DNA of 64,000 nucleotides from Fusobacterium mortiferum ATCC 9817 (GTDB lineage Bacteria; Fusobacteriota; Fusobacteriia; Fusobacteriales; Fusobacteriaceae): NCBI RefSeq assembly GCF_000158195.2, contig NZ_GL987987.1, positions 128,701 to 192,700 of the forward strand, read 5' to 3'. Shown piece by piece: positions 46,544 to 54,395 of this stretch (position 1 is its first letter; each line of letters starts with the position of its first letter). The notes under the pieces were generated by a model. It saw only the letters and a program-made list of their open reading frames with translations, ran no database searches and was not told where the DNA came from. The position numbers and the translations under genes were made by a program.

Positions 46544-47279
46544 AAAAAATAATAGGAATTTTATATTAATAACAGGAATAAGTTATTCGTTAAGTTTTAC
46601 TGTCTATCCTACAAAATTTGATGTTGATTATAAAAAAGTAGGAGTTTATGAGGTCGAAATAATAAATAATACTTTAGAGCCATTAAGAATAGAGATTTTT
46701 CCAGAAGCTGATAAAGAATTTGGAGAGGATTATAACGTAAATAAAAATATAACAATTGTGCCTAAAAATATATTTTTAAAACCCGGAGGGACACAATTAA
46801 CAAGATTTAGATTTAAGCCAGATACAAATGTAAAAGATGGTCAATATAAAAGTAATTTAATTTTTAGAGAGATACCTTCTGAAATAAAGACAGAAGCTAA
46901 AACAGAAGAAAAAGTAGATACATTAGTAAGTAATATTAAATTTATAACAGAGATGGCTATCCCAGTGTATTTAACTACAGATAATATCAGATTAGATGGA
47001 GAAGTAAAAAATGTAGAGGTAATAGGAAAAGGTAAAAATTTATTAATAAAATGTGATACCAATTCTAAAGGAAACTCTTCAATTGAACTGTTATATTCTT
47101 TAGAAATTTTAGATACAAAAGAAAAATTAACAGGAATTTTAGGTTATACAGCTAGAACAGGGAATGAAACAATTTCATTAGCAGTTTCTTTAAAAAATAA
47201 TCTAAAAGGTAAAAGAGGAATTTTTAAAATTTATGATAAAGATGGAAAAGTATATTTTAAGAAAGATGTAAAGTTTTAA
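46540..47279 (+). pseudogene. PapD-like periplasmic chaperone, frameshifted in the signal peptide
   Basis: ATG at 46540 follows AAGGAG 7 bases upstream and overlaps the previous stop. The frame hits TAA after nine codons. One base further along the reading resumes as ILITGISYSLSFTVYPTKFD and continues to 47279. The restored product is about 246 aa, a normal two-domain chaperone: NNTLEPLRIEIF, VPKNIFLKPGGTQLTRFRF, FREIPSEIK in domain 1 and the domain 2 strands after FITEMAIPVYL. One extra base in A7 (46543-46549) or T4 (near 46559-46562) repairs it. Either phase variation, decay or a sequence error. Confidence 0.65.
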
Positions 47280-47327
47280 AAAATATTTATATATTTTTTA
47301 AAAATAAAAATAAAGGAGGAAGAATAG

Positions 47328-47864
47328 ATGAGAAAAAAAATATTATTAGGAGTTTTAGCACTTTCAACAATTATCACTGCAGCAGGGATAGAGGATGTAA
47401 TGAATGAAGTAAATAATAAGTATGGATATGCTTCTGGAAATTTAAAAATAAGTGCTGAAGTGGTAGCACCTATAACTTTAGAGGTTGAAGAATTAGATTT
47501 TGGAACTGTACCTATGGGAAAAATTAAAGATACTCCAATGAAAGAAGGAAAAATTAAAATAGAAGGAACAGCAGGAAAGAATGTTCAACTATTTTTCTAT
47601 CCAACAGGAAGTGGTTCAGCTATAGCTAATGGAGGAATGCTTACAAAAAATGTACCAATAGAACTAATTAATACAACTAATAAAGATAGTAAGATAATAT
47701 ATTTACCTAGAATATTAGATGAACATGTTGATTTAAATACTAATACAGTAGCATTAGTTGATGGAAGTAAAACATTAATAGTTACAGGGTCTGTTGATGC
47801 GGCAGGAGCTCAAGATTTAGGAAAGTATGAAACAAATATGACTGTTAGAGTAAAATATCAATAA
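47328..47864 (+). CDS. Major pilin-like subunit (DUF4402-like)
   Basis: 178 aa with a signal peptide (to about 19, TAAG). An N-terminal segment of about 20 residues (IEDVMNEVNNKYGYASG) precedes the first pilin strand and could be the donor strand. SAEVVAPITLEVEELDFGTV and the end GKYETNMTVRVKYQ carry the shared signatures. The AAAGGAGG site is the strongest in the operon and the gene is last before the terminator, as expected for the abundant subunit. No cysteine. Assembly by donor-strand exchange is inferred. Confidence 0.65.
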   Translation: MRKKILLGVLALSTIITAAGIEDVMNEVNNKYGYASGNLKISAEVVAPITLEVEELDFGTVPMGKIKDTPMKEGKIKIEGTAGKNVQLFFYPTGSGSAIANGGMLTKNVPIELINTTNKDSKIIYLPRILDEHVDLNTNTVALVDGSKTLIVTGSVDAAGAQDLGKYETNMTVRVKYQ

Positions 47865-47875
47865 TTTTTAACTAA

Positions 47876-47930
47876 AGGGCAAGAAATCATTTATTTTTAA
47901 AATGAAGTGATGAACTGCCCTATTGTTTTT
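47876..47930 (+). terminator. Terminator of the pilus-like operon
   Basis: AGGGCA (47876-47881) pairs with TGCCCT (47916-47921), with an inner ATCA...TGAT stem, then T. Confidence 0.75.
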
Positions 47931-47942
47931 TATAAGATAAGA

Positions 47943-47951
47943 TGATATAAT
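47943..47951 (+). promoter_or_regulatory. Extended -10 promoter of upp
   Basis: TGATATAAT about 39 bases before the upp start. The -35 is weak. Confidence 0.45.
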
Positions 47952-47989
47952 ACTTTCATAAGTTATTTAATAAAATTAAGGAGGAACAA

Positions 47990-48613
47990 ATGGCAGTTAT
48001 AGAGATAAATCATCCATTAATTCAACATAAGTTAACAATTATGAGAAGTGTAGATACAGATACAAAATCATTTAGAGAAAATTTAAATGAGATAGCAAAA
48101 CTTATGACATATGAGGCAACAAAAAATTTAAAATTACAAGATAAAGAGGTTACAACTCCACTTATGACAACAACAGGGTGTGAGTTACAAGATAGATTAG
48201 CTATTGTTCCTATCTTAAGAGCAGGACTTGGAATGACAGATGGTATATTAGACCTTATGCCTACTGCTAAAGTTGGACATATAGGTGTATATAGAAATGA
48301 AGAGACTTTAGAGCCAGTATATTACTACTGTAAACTTCCTGTAGATATTACATCTAGAAAGGTAATAGTAGTAGATCCTATGTTAGCTACTGGTGGTTCA
48401 GCTGTATATGCTATTGACTATTTAAAAAATAGTGGAGTAAAGGATATAATATTTATGTGTTTAGTAGCTGCTCCAGAAGGAATAGCAAAATTATTAAACA
48501 AACATCCAGATGTAGCTATATATACAGCTAAAATTGACCAAGGATTAACAGCAGAAGGATATATCTATCCAGGACTTGGAGATTGTGGAGATAGAATATT
48601 TGGAACTAAATAG
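47990..48613 (+). CDS. upp: Uracil phosphoribosyltransferase
   Basis: 207 aa. It salvages uracil to UMP with [24 protein letters not shown] near residue 128 is the PRPP loop, [11 protein letters not shown] the N-terminal signature and the [14 protein letters not shown] end binds uracil. AAGGAGG lies before the ATG. A palindromic element now separates the gene from its terminator at 48854. Confidence 0.97.
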   Translation: MAVIEINHPLIQHKLTIMRSVDTDTKSFRENLNEIAKLMTYEATKNLKLQDKEVTTPLMTTTGCELQDRLAIVPILRAGLGMTDGILDLMPTAKVGHIGVYRNEETLEPVYYYCKLPVDITSRKVIVVDPMLATGGSAVYAIDYLKNSGVKDIIFMCLVAAPEGIAKLLNKHPDVAIYTAKIDQGLTAEGYIYPGLGDCGDRIFGTK

Positions 48614-48614
48614 T

Positions 48615-48839
48615 TTGTAACTACTCAGCCACTAAATTAATTTAAGAAAACTCAAAGAATTGTGTAATTTATGAAGAGAAGTTAGATTAACTCAGCGAAA
48701 TCGAACGCTAAAAAATGCAATAAGTCGAAGACTTAACCCTTGCATTTTTAGTGAAATAAGCTCATAGTTAATCAACTTCTTGGAATATGGAACAATTCTT
48801 AGTTTTCTTTTTAAATCATAAATAGCTGAGTAGTAACAA
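48615..48839. repeat. Long nested palindrome related to the 7.1-kb element
   Basis: The outer 15-base arms at 48615-48629 and 48825-48839 match with one mismatch around ACTACTCAGC/GCTGAGTAGT. Inside, AAGAATTGTG-type and ACAATTCTTAG arms enclose GTTAGATTAACT/AGTTAATCAAC and TAAAAAATGCAA/TTGCATTTTTA stems. GAATTGTGTAATT (48657-48669) and GAATATGGAACAATTCTTAG (from 48783) are identical to blocks at 7330 and 7371. It stands between upp and its terminator, as if inserted there. A 63-residue frame inside is chance. Confidence 0.75.
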
Positions 48840-48853
48840 TAGTTTATAGAGCT

Positions 48854-48876
48854 GGGGGCAGAAGCCCCCTTTTTTA
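48854..48876 (+). terminator. Terminator of upp
   Basis: GGGGGC (48854-48859), loop AGAA, GCCCCC (48864-48869), then T7. Confidence 0.9.
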
Positions 48877-48879
48877 TTA

Positions 48880-50271
48880 TCAAAAAGAGTCTAATTCCTC
48901 AATAGTATTTCTTAATATTTCAATTCCTCTATCTATATCTTCAAGTGAGCATTGAGCAAAGCTTAATCTAATATAATTAGGAAAATCATTAGAAAAAACA
49001 ACTCCTGGAATAATTTTAACTCCTTGTTTAATAAGTTTAAAATATACTGCTTCTCCAGTTATATTATTAGGAAGTTTTATCCAAAAAGAGAGCCCCCCTT
49101 GAGGTTTAGAAAAAGAAATTTTATCTATATTTGAAAGTTTCTCAATGAGGAAGAGTTGTTTTTCTTTAAAATGAACTCTAAGTTTTTCAGTATACTCTTT
49201 CCAAATATCATTTTCTAAAAAATATTGAAATATTCTTTGATTTAATCCTGAAGTTGAAATGTCTGAAGAGTATTTAGCTCGAATAATTTCATTGATAAGA
49301 GAGTTAGGAGTTATCATAAATCCAAGTCTAAAACCAGGCATAAAAACTTTTGAATAACTTTTTATATAGATTACTCGATTATTATTATCAAAACTTTTTA
49401 AAGGTAAAATCTTTTTATTAAAATATATATCTGAGCTGCTGTCATCTTCAAGAATATAAAAGTTATACTTTTCAGCTAATTTTAAAAGTTTTATTTTTTT
49501 CTTTTCAGAGAGAGTTACTCCAGTAGGATTTTGAAATATTGGTATTGTATAGAGAAGTTTTATCTTATTAAATTTAAGAAAACTTTCTAGCTCATCTAAA
49601 TTGATTCCATCATCTTCAATTGAAATCTTTTTTATAGAAGCTCCACTATTTAAAAAACTATTTACTGCTCCTTTGTATGTAGGATTTTCAAGAACTACAA
49701 CATCTCCATTTTGAATTAAAATTTGGCTCAATAGATTAATTCCTTGTTGTGCCCCTGATATAATTTGAATATTCTCTAAGTTTGTAAAAATATTAAAACT
49801 TTTTAAATTATTAACAATAGTTTTTCTAAAGTTAATATTTCCTTGTGGCATTTCATAGAGTAAGGCTTTTTCCCCATCAGTATCTAATATTTTATTAATA
49901 CTCTCTTTTAAAATTTCAATGGGGAAAAAATTACTTTTAGGAGATGCAGAAGAAAAATCAATTGTACAATTTTCATTGAAGTAATTATATTTAAAATCTT
50001 CATTTGCCATATAATCTTCAGAGTAAAAAATATGTTGATTCCTATTATTTTTTATAAAAAAACCACTTCCTTTTTTACTAGCAACATATCCATCTTTCTC
50101 TAATAGTTCATAAGCTCTTATCACTGTAAAAATACTTATATTAAAATTCTTTGCTAATTTTCTAATACTAGGAAGTTTAGATAAAATTTTTTTATCTTCA
50201 ATATCTTTTTTTAAAAAGTTATATAGTTTTAAATATAGAGTATCTCCAGGAAAAAGTTTTAAATTATCCAT
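48880..50271 (-). CDS. pdxR: MocR-type regulator of vitamin B6 synthesis
   Basis: 463 aa. An N-terminal GntR winged helix (residues 1-75; SIRKLAKNFNISIFTVIRAY, GSGFFI) is fused to a fold I aminotransferase-like domain that binds PLP: SGAQQGINLL, then YIKSYSKVFMPGFRLGF, where the lysine in SYSK would hold PLP. It is divergent from pdxST with two matching operators between, so PdxR is the natural name: it senses PLP and switches pdxST. ATG at 50271 follows AAAGGAG; an upstream start at 50304 would overlap an operator. Confidence 0.9.
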   Translation of the reverse strand: MDNLKLFPGDTLYLKLYNFLKKDIEDKKILSKLPSIRKLAKNFNISIFTVIRAYELLEKDGYVASKKGSGFFIKNNRNQHIFYSEDYMANEDFKYNYFNENCTIDFSSASPKSNFFPIEILKESINKILDTDGEKALLYEMPQGNINFRKTIVNNLKSFNIFTNLENIQIISGAQQGINLLSQILIQNGDVVVLENPTYKGAVNSFLNSGASIKKISIEDDGINLDELESFLKFNKIKLLYTIPIFQNPTGVTLSEKKKIKLLKLAEKYNFYILEDDSSSDIYFNKKILPLKSFDNNNRVIYIKSYSKVFMPGFRLGFMITPNSLINEIIRAKYSSDISTSGLNQRIFQYFLENDIWKEYTEKLRVHFKEKQLFLIEKLSNIDKISFSKPQGGLSFWIKLPNNITGEAVYFKLIKQGVKIIPGVVFSNDFPNYIRLSFAQCSLEDIDRGIEILRNTIEELDSF

Positions 50272-50292
50272 TATTTTTCTCCTTTTAAAATT

Positions 50293-50306
50293 GTTACGGT
50301 ACAATT
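50293..50306. promoter_or_regulatory. PdxR operator, regulator-proximal copy
   Basis: GTTACGGTACAATT, whose inverse AATTGTACCGTAAC matches the copy at 50366 in 12 of 14 positions. It lies 22 bases before pdxR. Confidence 0.6.
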
Positions 50307-50365
50307 CGAAATGAAAAAATTGAATTTATGACAAAGATATGTAATAATATTTTTATAAATAATAT

Positions 50366-50391
50366 AATTGTACCGGTACTCTTATTATAAT
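50366..50391 (+). promoter_or_regulatory. PdxR operator and pdxST promoter
   Basis: AATTGTACCGGTAC (50366-50379), then TATAAT (50386-50391). The -35 region has no consensus and is covered by the operator, which fits activation by PdxR. 32 bases before pdxS. Confidence 0.6.
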
Positions 50392-50423
50392 ATGAATATA
50401 AAAAATAATAAAGGGTGATAATT

Positions 50424-51299
50424 ATGTCAAGATATGAGCTTAATAAAAATTTAGCACAGATGTTAAAAGGAGGAGTAATAATGGATGTTACTACTCCAGA
50501 GGAAGCAGTTATAGCTGAAAAAGCAGGTGCTTGTGCTGTAATGGCTTTGGAAAAAGTCCCAGCTGATATAAGAAAAAATGGTGGAGTAGCAAGAATGTCA
50601 GACCCTAAGATGATAAAAGAGATTCAAAAAGCTGTTTCTATTCCTGTTATGGCTAAAGTTAGAATTGGACATTTTGTAGAAGCTCAAATATTAGAATCTT
50701 TAGAGATTGATTATATAGATGAAAGTGAGGTATTGACTCCAGCAGATGATAGATTTCATATAGATAAAACTAAATTTCAAGTTCCATTTGTATGTGGAGC
50801 AAAAAATTTAGGAGAAGCTCTAAGAAGAATACAAGAGGGAGCAAGTATGATAAGAACTAAGGGGGAACCTGGAACTGGTGATATAATAGAAGCTGTTAAA
50901 CATATGAGAAGAATGAATGAAGAGATTAGAAGAATAAGTTCAGTAGAAGAGTCAGAGTTATATAATATAGCTAAGGAGTTAGGAGTTCCATATGAGCTAT
51001 TAAAATATGTATATAAAAATAAAAAGTTACCAGTAGTTAACTTTGCTGCTGGTGGGGTAGCCACTCCAGCAGATGCTGCTCTAATGATGCAATTAGGTTG
51101 TGATGGTGTTTTTGTAGGATCAGGAATATTTAAATCAGGAGATCCTGCTAAAAGAGCAGCAGCAATAGTAAAAGCAGTAACTAATTTTGATAACCCTAAG
51201 ATATTAGCAGAGGTATCAGAAGATTTAGGAGAAGCTATGGTCGGAATAAATGTTTATAGCTTAGGAGAGAAAGAAAAAATGTCTGATAGAGGTTATTAA
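50424..51299 (+). CDS. pdxS: Pyridoxal 5'-phosphate synthase, synthase subunit
   Basis: 291 aa. It builds PLP from ribose 5-phosphate, glyceraldehyde 3-phosphate and ammonia, with PdxT as the glutaminase. [16 protein letters not shown] near residue 78 holds a catalytic lysine, and [20 protein letters not shown] with VGSGIF forms the phosphate site. Length and motifs are typical. ATG at 50424 follows AAAGGGTG. pdxT follows after 2 bases. Confidence 0.97.
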   Translation: MSRYELNKNLAQMLKGGVIMDVTTPEEAVIAEKAGACAVMALEKVPADIRKNGGVARMSDPKMIKEIQKAVSIPVMAKVRIGHFVEAQILESLEIDYIDESEVLTPADDRFHIDKTKFQVPFVCGAKNLGEALRRIQEGASMIRTKGEPGTGDIIEAVKHMRRMNEEIRRISSVEESELYNIAKELGVPYELLKYVYKNKKLPVVNFAAGGVATPADAALMMQLGCDGVFVGSGIFKSGDPAKRAAAIVKAVTNFDNPKILAEVSEDLGEAMVGINVYSLGEKEKMSDRGY

Positions 51300-51301
51300 T
51301 T

Positions 51302-51877
51302 ATGAAAATAGGAATTTTAGCTTTACAAGGAGCTTTTTTAGAACATAAAAAAATGTTGGATAAATTAGGAGCTACAAGTATATATATTAAAGAAAAATCT
51401 CAACTTGAAGAGGTAGATGGAATAATTTTACCAGGTGGAGAGAGTACTGCTATGGGAAAATTAATGAGAGAGTTTAATTTATTAGAACCTCTAAAAGAGA
51501 AGATAAAAAATGGAATGCCAGTATTTGGAACTTGTTCAGGATTAATTCTTCTAGCTAAAAAATTAGTTAGTGATGATACAGTTCATTTAGGAGTAATGGA
51601 TATAGCTGTAAAAAGAAATGGTTATGGTAGACAGTTAGGAAGTTTTAAATATTTAGGAAGTATCAAAGGAATAGAAAAGAAAATAGAAATGGTATTTATA
51701 AGAGCTCCATATGTAGAAACAGTAGGAGAAAAGGTTGAAATTTTAGGAGAAGTTGAAGGGAAAATTATAGCTGTAAAAGAAAAAAATATGTTAGGGATAT
51801 CTTTTCATCCTGAGTTAACAGAGGATACAACATTACACAGATATTTTTTAAATATGGTAGAAAAAAATAGAAAATAA
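51302..51877 (+). CDS. pdxT: Pyridoxal 5'-phosphate synthase, glutaminase subunit
   Basis: 191 aa. Class I-type glutamine amidotransferase that feeds ammonia to PdxS. The catalytic triad is Cys in FGTCSGLILLA near residue 80 and His/Glu in SFHPELTED near 170. LPGGESTAMGKL is the oxyanion loop. Confidence 0.96.
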   Translation: MKIGILALQGAFLEHKKMLDKLGATSIYIKEKSQLEEVDGIILPGGESTAMGKLMREFNLLEPLKEKIKNGMPVFGTCSGLILLAKKLVSDDTVHLGVMDIAVKRNGYGRQLGSFKYLGSIKGIEKKIEMVFIRAPYVETVGEKVEILGEVEGKIIAVKEKNMLGISFHPELTEDTTLHRYFLNMVEKNRK

Positions 51878-51890
51878 TTATGATTTTAAA

Positions 51891-51965
51891 GAAGAAAAAT
51901 TAAGAAGAGAACTGAAGTTTTAAAATTAACTTCAGCACTTAAAAATTTTTCTTCTTTTTTCTTTC
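51891..51965 (+). terminator. Terminator of pdxST
   Basis: GAAGAAAAATT (51891-51901) pairs with AATTTTTCTTC (51944-51954), with CTGAAGTT/AACTTCAG inside, then T. Confidence 0.8.
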
Positions 51966-52015
51966 CTTTAACTAATATAAGTGATAAAATTAAAAATAAA
52001 GATAAAGGAGAGAAG

Positions 52016-52633
52016 ATGGGAGATAAGTTATCAGAGATATTAGCTCAAGGAGAGAAGAGAATAATAGGGCAAAATAGATATATAACCTCAGCTGTACTTA
52101 TAGCTATTGTAGAAATAGATGGTAAAGAGTATATTATTTTAGAAAAAAGAGCTTTACATATTAGACAGGGAGGAGAGATATCTTTTCCAGGAGGGAAATT
52201 TGACAAAGATGACATTACAACTGAATATACAGCTATAAGAGAGACTATTGAAGAGTTGGGAGTAGCTAGAGAAAAAATAAATTTAAAAGGGAAATTTGGA
52301 AGTTTAGTAAGTCCTAATGGAATAATTTTAGAAGTATATGTTGGGTATGTAGATATTAAGAGTATAGATGAATTAAATTATAATATTGATGAGGTGGAAA
52401 AAGTTCTATTAGTACCTCTTGAATTTTTTCAAGAGAATACTCCTAGAATGGAAAAAATTGAGATGGAAAATAGACCTCTTTTTTCTACAAGTGAATTAAG
52501 ATTACCTGCTAGATATGGAAACTCTTGGTTAGGAAGAGCTAGAGAGGTATATTTCTATAATTATCAAGGAGAGATTATCTGGGGACTTACTGCAGAGATT
52601 ATTCATGAATTTATTAGTTTGTATAGCTTATAA
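52016..52633 (+). CDS. Nudix hydrolase, CoA pyrophosphatase-like
   Basis: 205 aa. The Nudix box is complete: GGKFDKDDITTEYTAIRETI followed by EELG (about residues 60-84). The preceding RQGGEISFP is the signature of the NudL/YeaB CoA-hydrolysing group. It would split CoA or similar dinucleotides. It has its own AAAGGAG site and stands between pdxT and rfaE2. Confidence 0.87.
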   Translation: MGDKLSEILAQGEKRIIGQNRYITSAVLIAIVEIDGKEYIILEKRALHIRQGGEISFPGGKFDKDDITTEYTAIRETIEELGVAREKINLKGKFGSLVSPNGIILEVYVGYVDIKSIDELNYNIDEVEKVLLVPLEFFQENTPRMEKIEMENRPLFSTSELRLPARYGNSWLGRAREVYFYNYQGEIIWGLTAEIIHEFISLYSL

Positions 52634-52712
52634 ATTTATTTTCTATTTAATAAAATATACAAATATGATAGAATATAAGAGAATATAAACTTGCTATATG
52701 GGAGGTAATATT

Positions 52713-53213
52713 ATGATTTTAAGTAGAGAAACAGCAGCAAGAGTGATAGAAGAATTAAAACTACAAGGGAAAAAAGTAGTATTTACAAATGGATGTTTTG
52801 ATATTTTACATGTGGGACATTTAAGATATTTAAATGATGCTAAAAAACAGGGAGATGTTTTAATAGTTGGAGTAAACTCAGATGAATCAGTAAGAAGATT
52901 AAAAGGACCAACTAGACCTATAAATAATGAGATAGATAGAGCAGAGATGTTATCTGGATTAAAAGCAGTAGATTTTACTCTTATTTTTGATGAATTAACA
53001 CCAATAGAAACTTTAGAAAAAATTAAGCCATCTATTCATGTAAAAGGTGGAGATTATACAAAAGAGCAATTACCAGAAACTGCCACAGTAGAAAAAAATG
53101 GCGGAGAGGTAATAATCTTATCTTATGTTGAAGGAAAATCTACAACTAACATAGTAAATAAGATACAATTTAAAAATGAAAAGGAAGATGATGAGGGAGG
53201 AGAGAATGAATAA
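52713..53213 (+). CDS. rfaE2: D-glycero-beta-D-manno-heptose 1-phosphate adenylyltransferase
   Basis: 166 aa. The stand-alone HldE C-domain type: VFTNGCFDILHVGHLRYL (residues 23-40) has the HxGH nucleotidyltransferase motif, and GKSTTNIV the second conserved site. It makes ADP-heptose for the LPS core, which fits the LptD-like gene nearby. ATG at 52713 follows GGGAGG; a start at 52698 precedes that site. It overlaps tsaE by 8 bases. Confidence 0.93.
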   Translation: MILSRETAARVIEELKLQGKKVVFTNGCFDILHVGHLRYLNDAKKQGDVLIVGVNSDESVRRLKGPTRPINNEIDRAEMLSGLKAVDFTLIFDELTPIETLEKIKPSIHVKGGDYTKEQLPETATVEKNGGEVIILSYVEGKSTTNIVNKIQFKNEKEDDEGGENE

Positions 53214-53670
53214 AATTCTCACATTTGATGAGTTAAATAATCTAGCAGAAAAATTAGCTGATTACTCTTGTGAAAATACAGTAATAGCTTTAATAGGAGA
53301 TTTAGGTACTGGAAAAACTACATTCTCTCAACATTTTGCTAAAAGATTAGGAATAGATGAAAATATAAAAAGTCCAACTTTTAACTATGTATTAGAGTAT
53401 TTAAGTGGAAGATTACCTCTATACCATTTTGATGTATATCGTCTAGGAGAAGCAGAGGAAATATATGAAGTAGGATATGAAGACTATCTAAATAGTAATG
53501 GAATACTTCTTATAGAGTGGGCTAATATAATAGAGAGTGAGTTACCAAAAGAGTATATAGAAGTAAAATTAAATTATCATGGTGAAGATACTCGTGAGGT
53601 AGAATTGAGATATATAGGAAATGAGGCAAAAGAGAAGGAGATGTTAGAGTATGTTGGTTTTAGCTATTGA
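53206..53670 (+). CDS. tsaE: tRNA threonylcarbamoyladenosine synthesis ATPase TsaE
   Basis: 154 aa. Walker A GDLGTGKTTFSQ near residue 32, SPTFNYVLEY and HFDVYRL following, then IEWANIIE. It works with TsaB and TsaD in t6A modification of tRNA. tsaB follows and overlaps by 20 bases. ATG at 53206 follows GGGAGG and overlaps rfaE2. Confidence 0.95.
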   Translation: MNKILTFDELNNLAEKLADYSCENTVIALIGDLGTGKTTFSQHFAKRLGIDENIKSPTFNYVLEYLSGRLPLYHFDVYRLGEAEEIYEVGYEDYLNSNGILLIEWANIIESELPKEYIEVKLNYHGEDTREVELRYIGNEAKEKEMLEYVGFSY

Positions 53671-54340
53671 TACAGCAACTAAGATAGGAAGTGTCTCTCT
53701 ATTTGATGATAAAATAGGAGTTATTGGAGAGTTAAATCTCTATGTAAAAGTAAATCATTCAGCAGTTATTATGGAGATGATAGATAATCTTTTTAAGATG
53801 ACAAAACTTTCTATAAAAGATGTAGATAGAGTGGCTGTAACTGTTGGACCTGGGTCTTTTACAGGAATAAGAATAGGGGTAGCTGTAGCTAAAGGGCTAT
53901 GTTATGGAACAAAAAAAAGTATTGTAGGAGTAAATGAATTAGATTTATTAGTTCAAAATACAGAGTGTGGAGAAGGGGTAATAGTTTCACTTTTAGATGC
54001 TAGAAAAGAGAGAGTATATTATTCAATCTATGAAAAAAAAGAAGGAATTAAAAGAGTTTCAGAGTATAAAGATGGAGAGTTAAGAGATCTTTTAGAAGAG
54101 TTAAGAGACAAAAATGTAATCTTCTGTGGAGATGGAGCTATTGCATATGAAAAAATAATAAAAGAGGTATTAGGAGAGAAAGCAAAAATAGTTTCAAAAG
54201 GAAACTCTATACCTAGAAGTGTTTTAGCAGGGCAGATGGCTATTGATATGCAAGAAGATAACCTATATACATTAGAGCCATTCTATGTAAATAAATCTCA
54301 AGCAGAGAGAGAAAGGGAAGAAAGACTAAAGAGAAATTAA
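53651..54340 (+). CDS. tsaB: tRNA threonylcarbamoyladenosine synthesis protein TsaB
   Basis: 229 aa. LAIDTATKIGSVSLFDD at the start and VAVTVGPGSFTGIRIGVAVA near residue 60 are the family signatures of the ASKHA-type scaffold. It partners TsaD and TsaE; tsaD is not in the window. Translationally coupled to tsaE. Confidence 0.96.
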   Translation: MLVLAIDTATKIGSVSLFDDKIGVIGELNLYVKVNHSAVIMEMIDNLFKMTKLSIKDVDRVAVTVGPGSFTGIRIGVAVAKGLCYGTKKSIVGVNELDLLVQNTECGEGVIVSLLDARKERVYYSIYEKKEGIKRVSEYKDGELRDLLEELRDKNVIFCGDGAIAYEKIIKEVLGEKAKIVSKGNSIPRSVLAGQMAIDMQEDNLYTLEPFYVNKSQAEREREERLKRN

Positions 54341-54395
54341 TTTATTTTAAAATAGTTATGGGAAGAGATAATAGATAATTTAAGAGGTGAAGGAA

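Noticed and set aside
46758-47279. Separate gene for a chaperone C-terminal part
   Set aside because: The frame is open upstream to the signal peptide at about 46560 and has chaperone strands there. It is part of the frameshifted gene starting at 46540.
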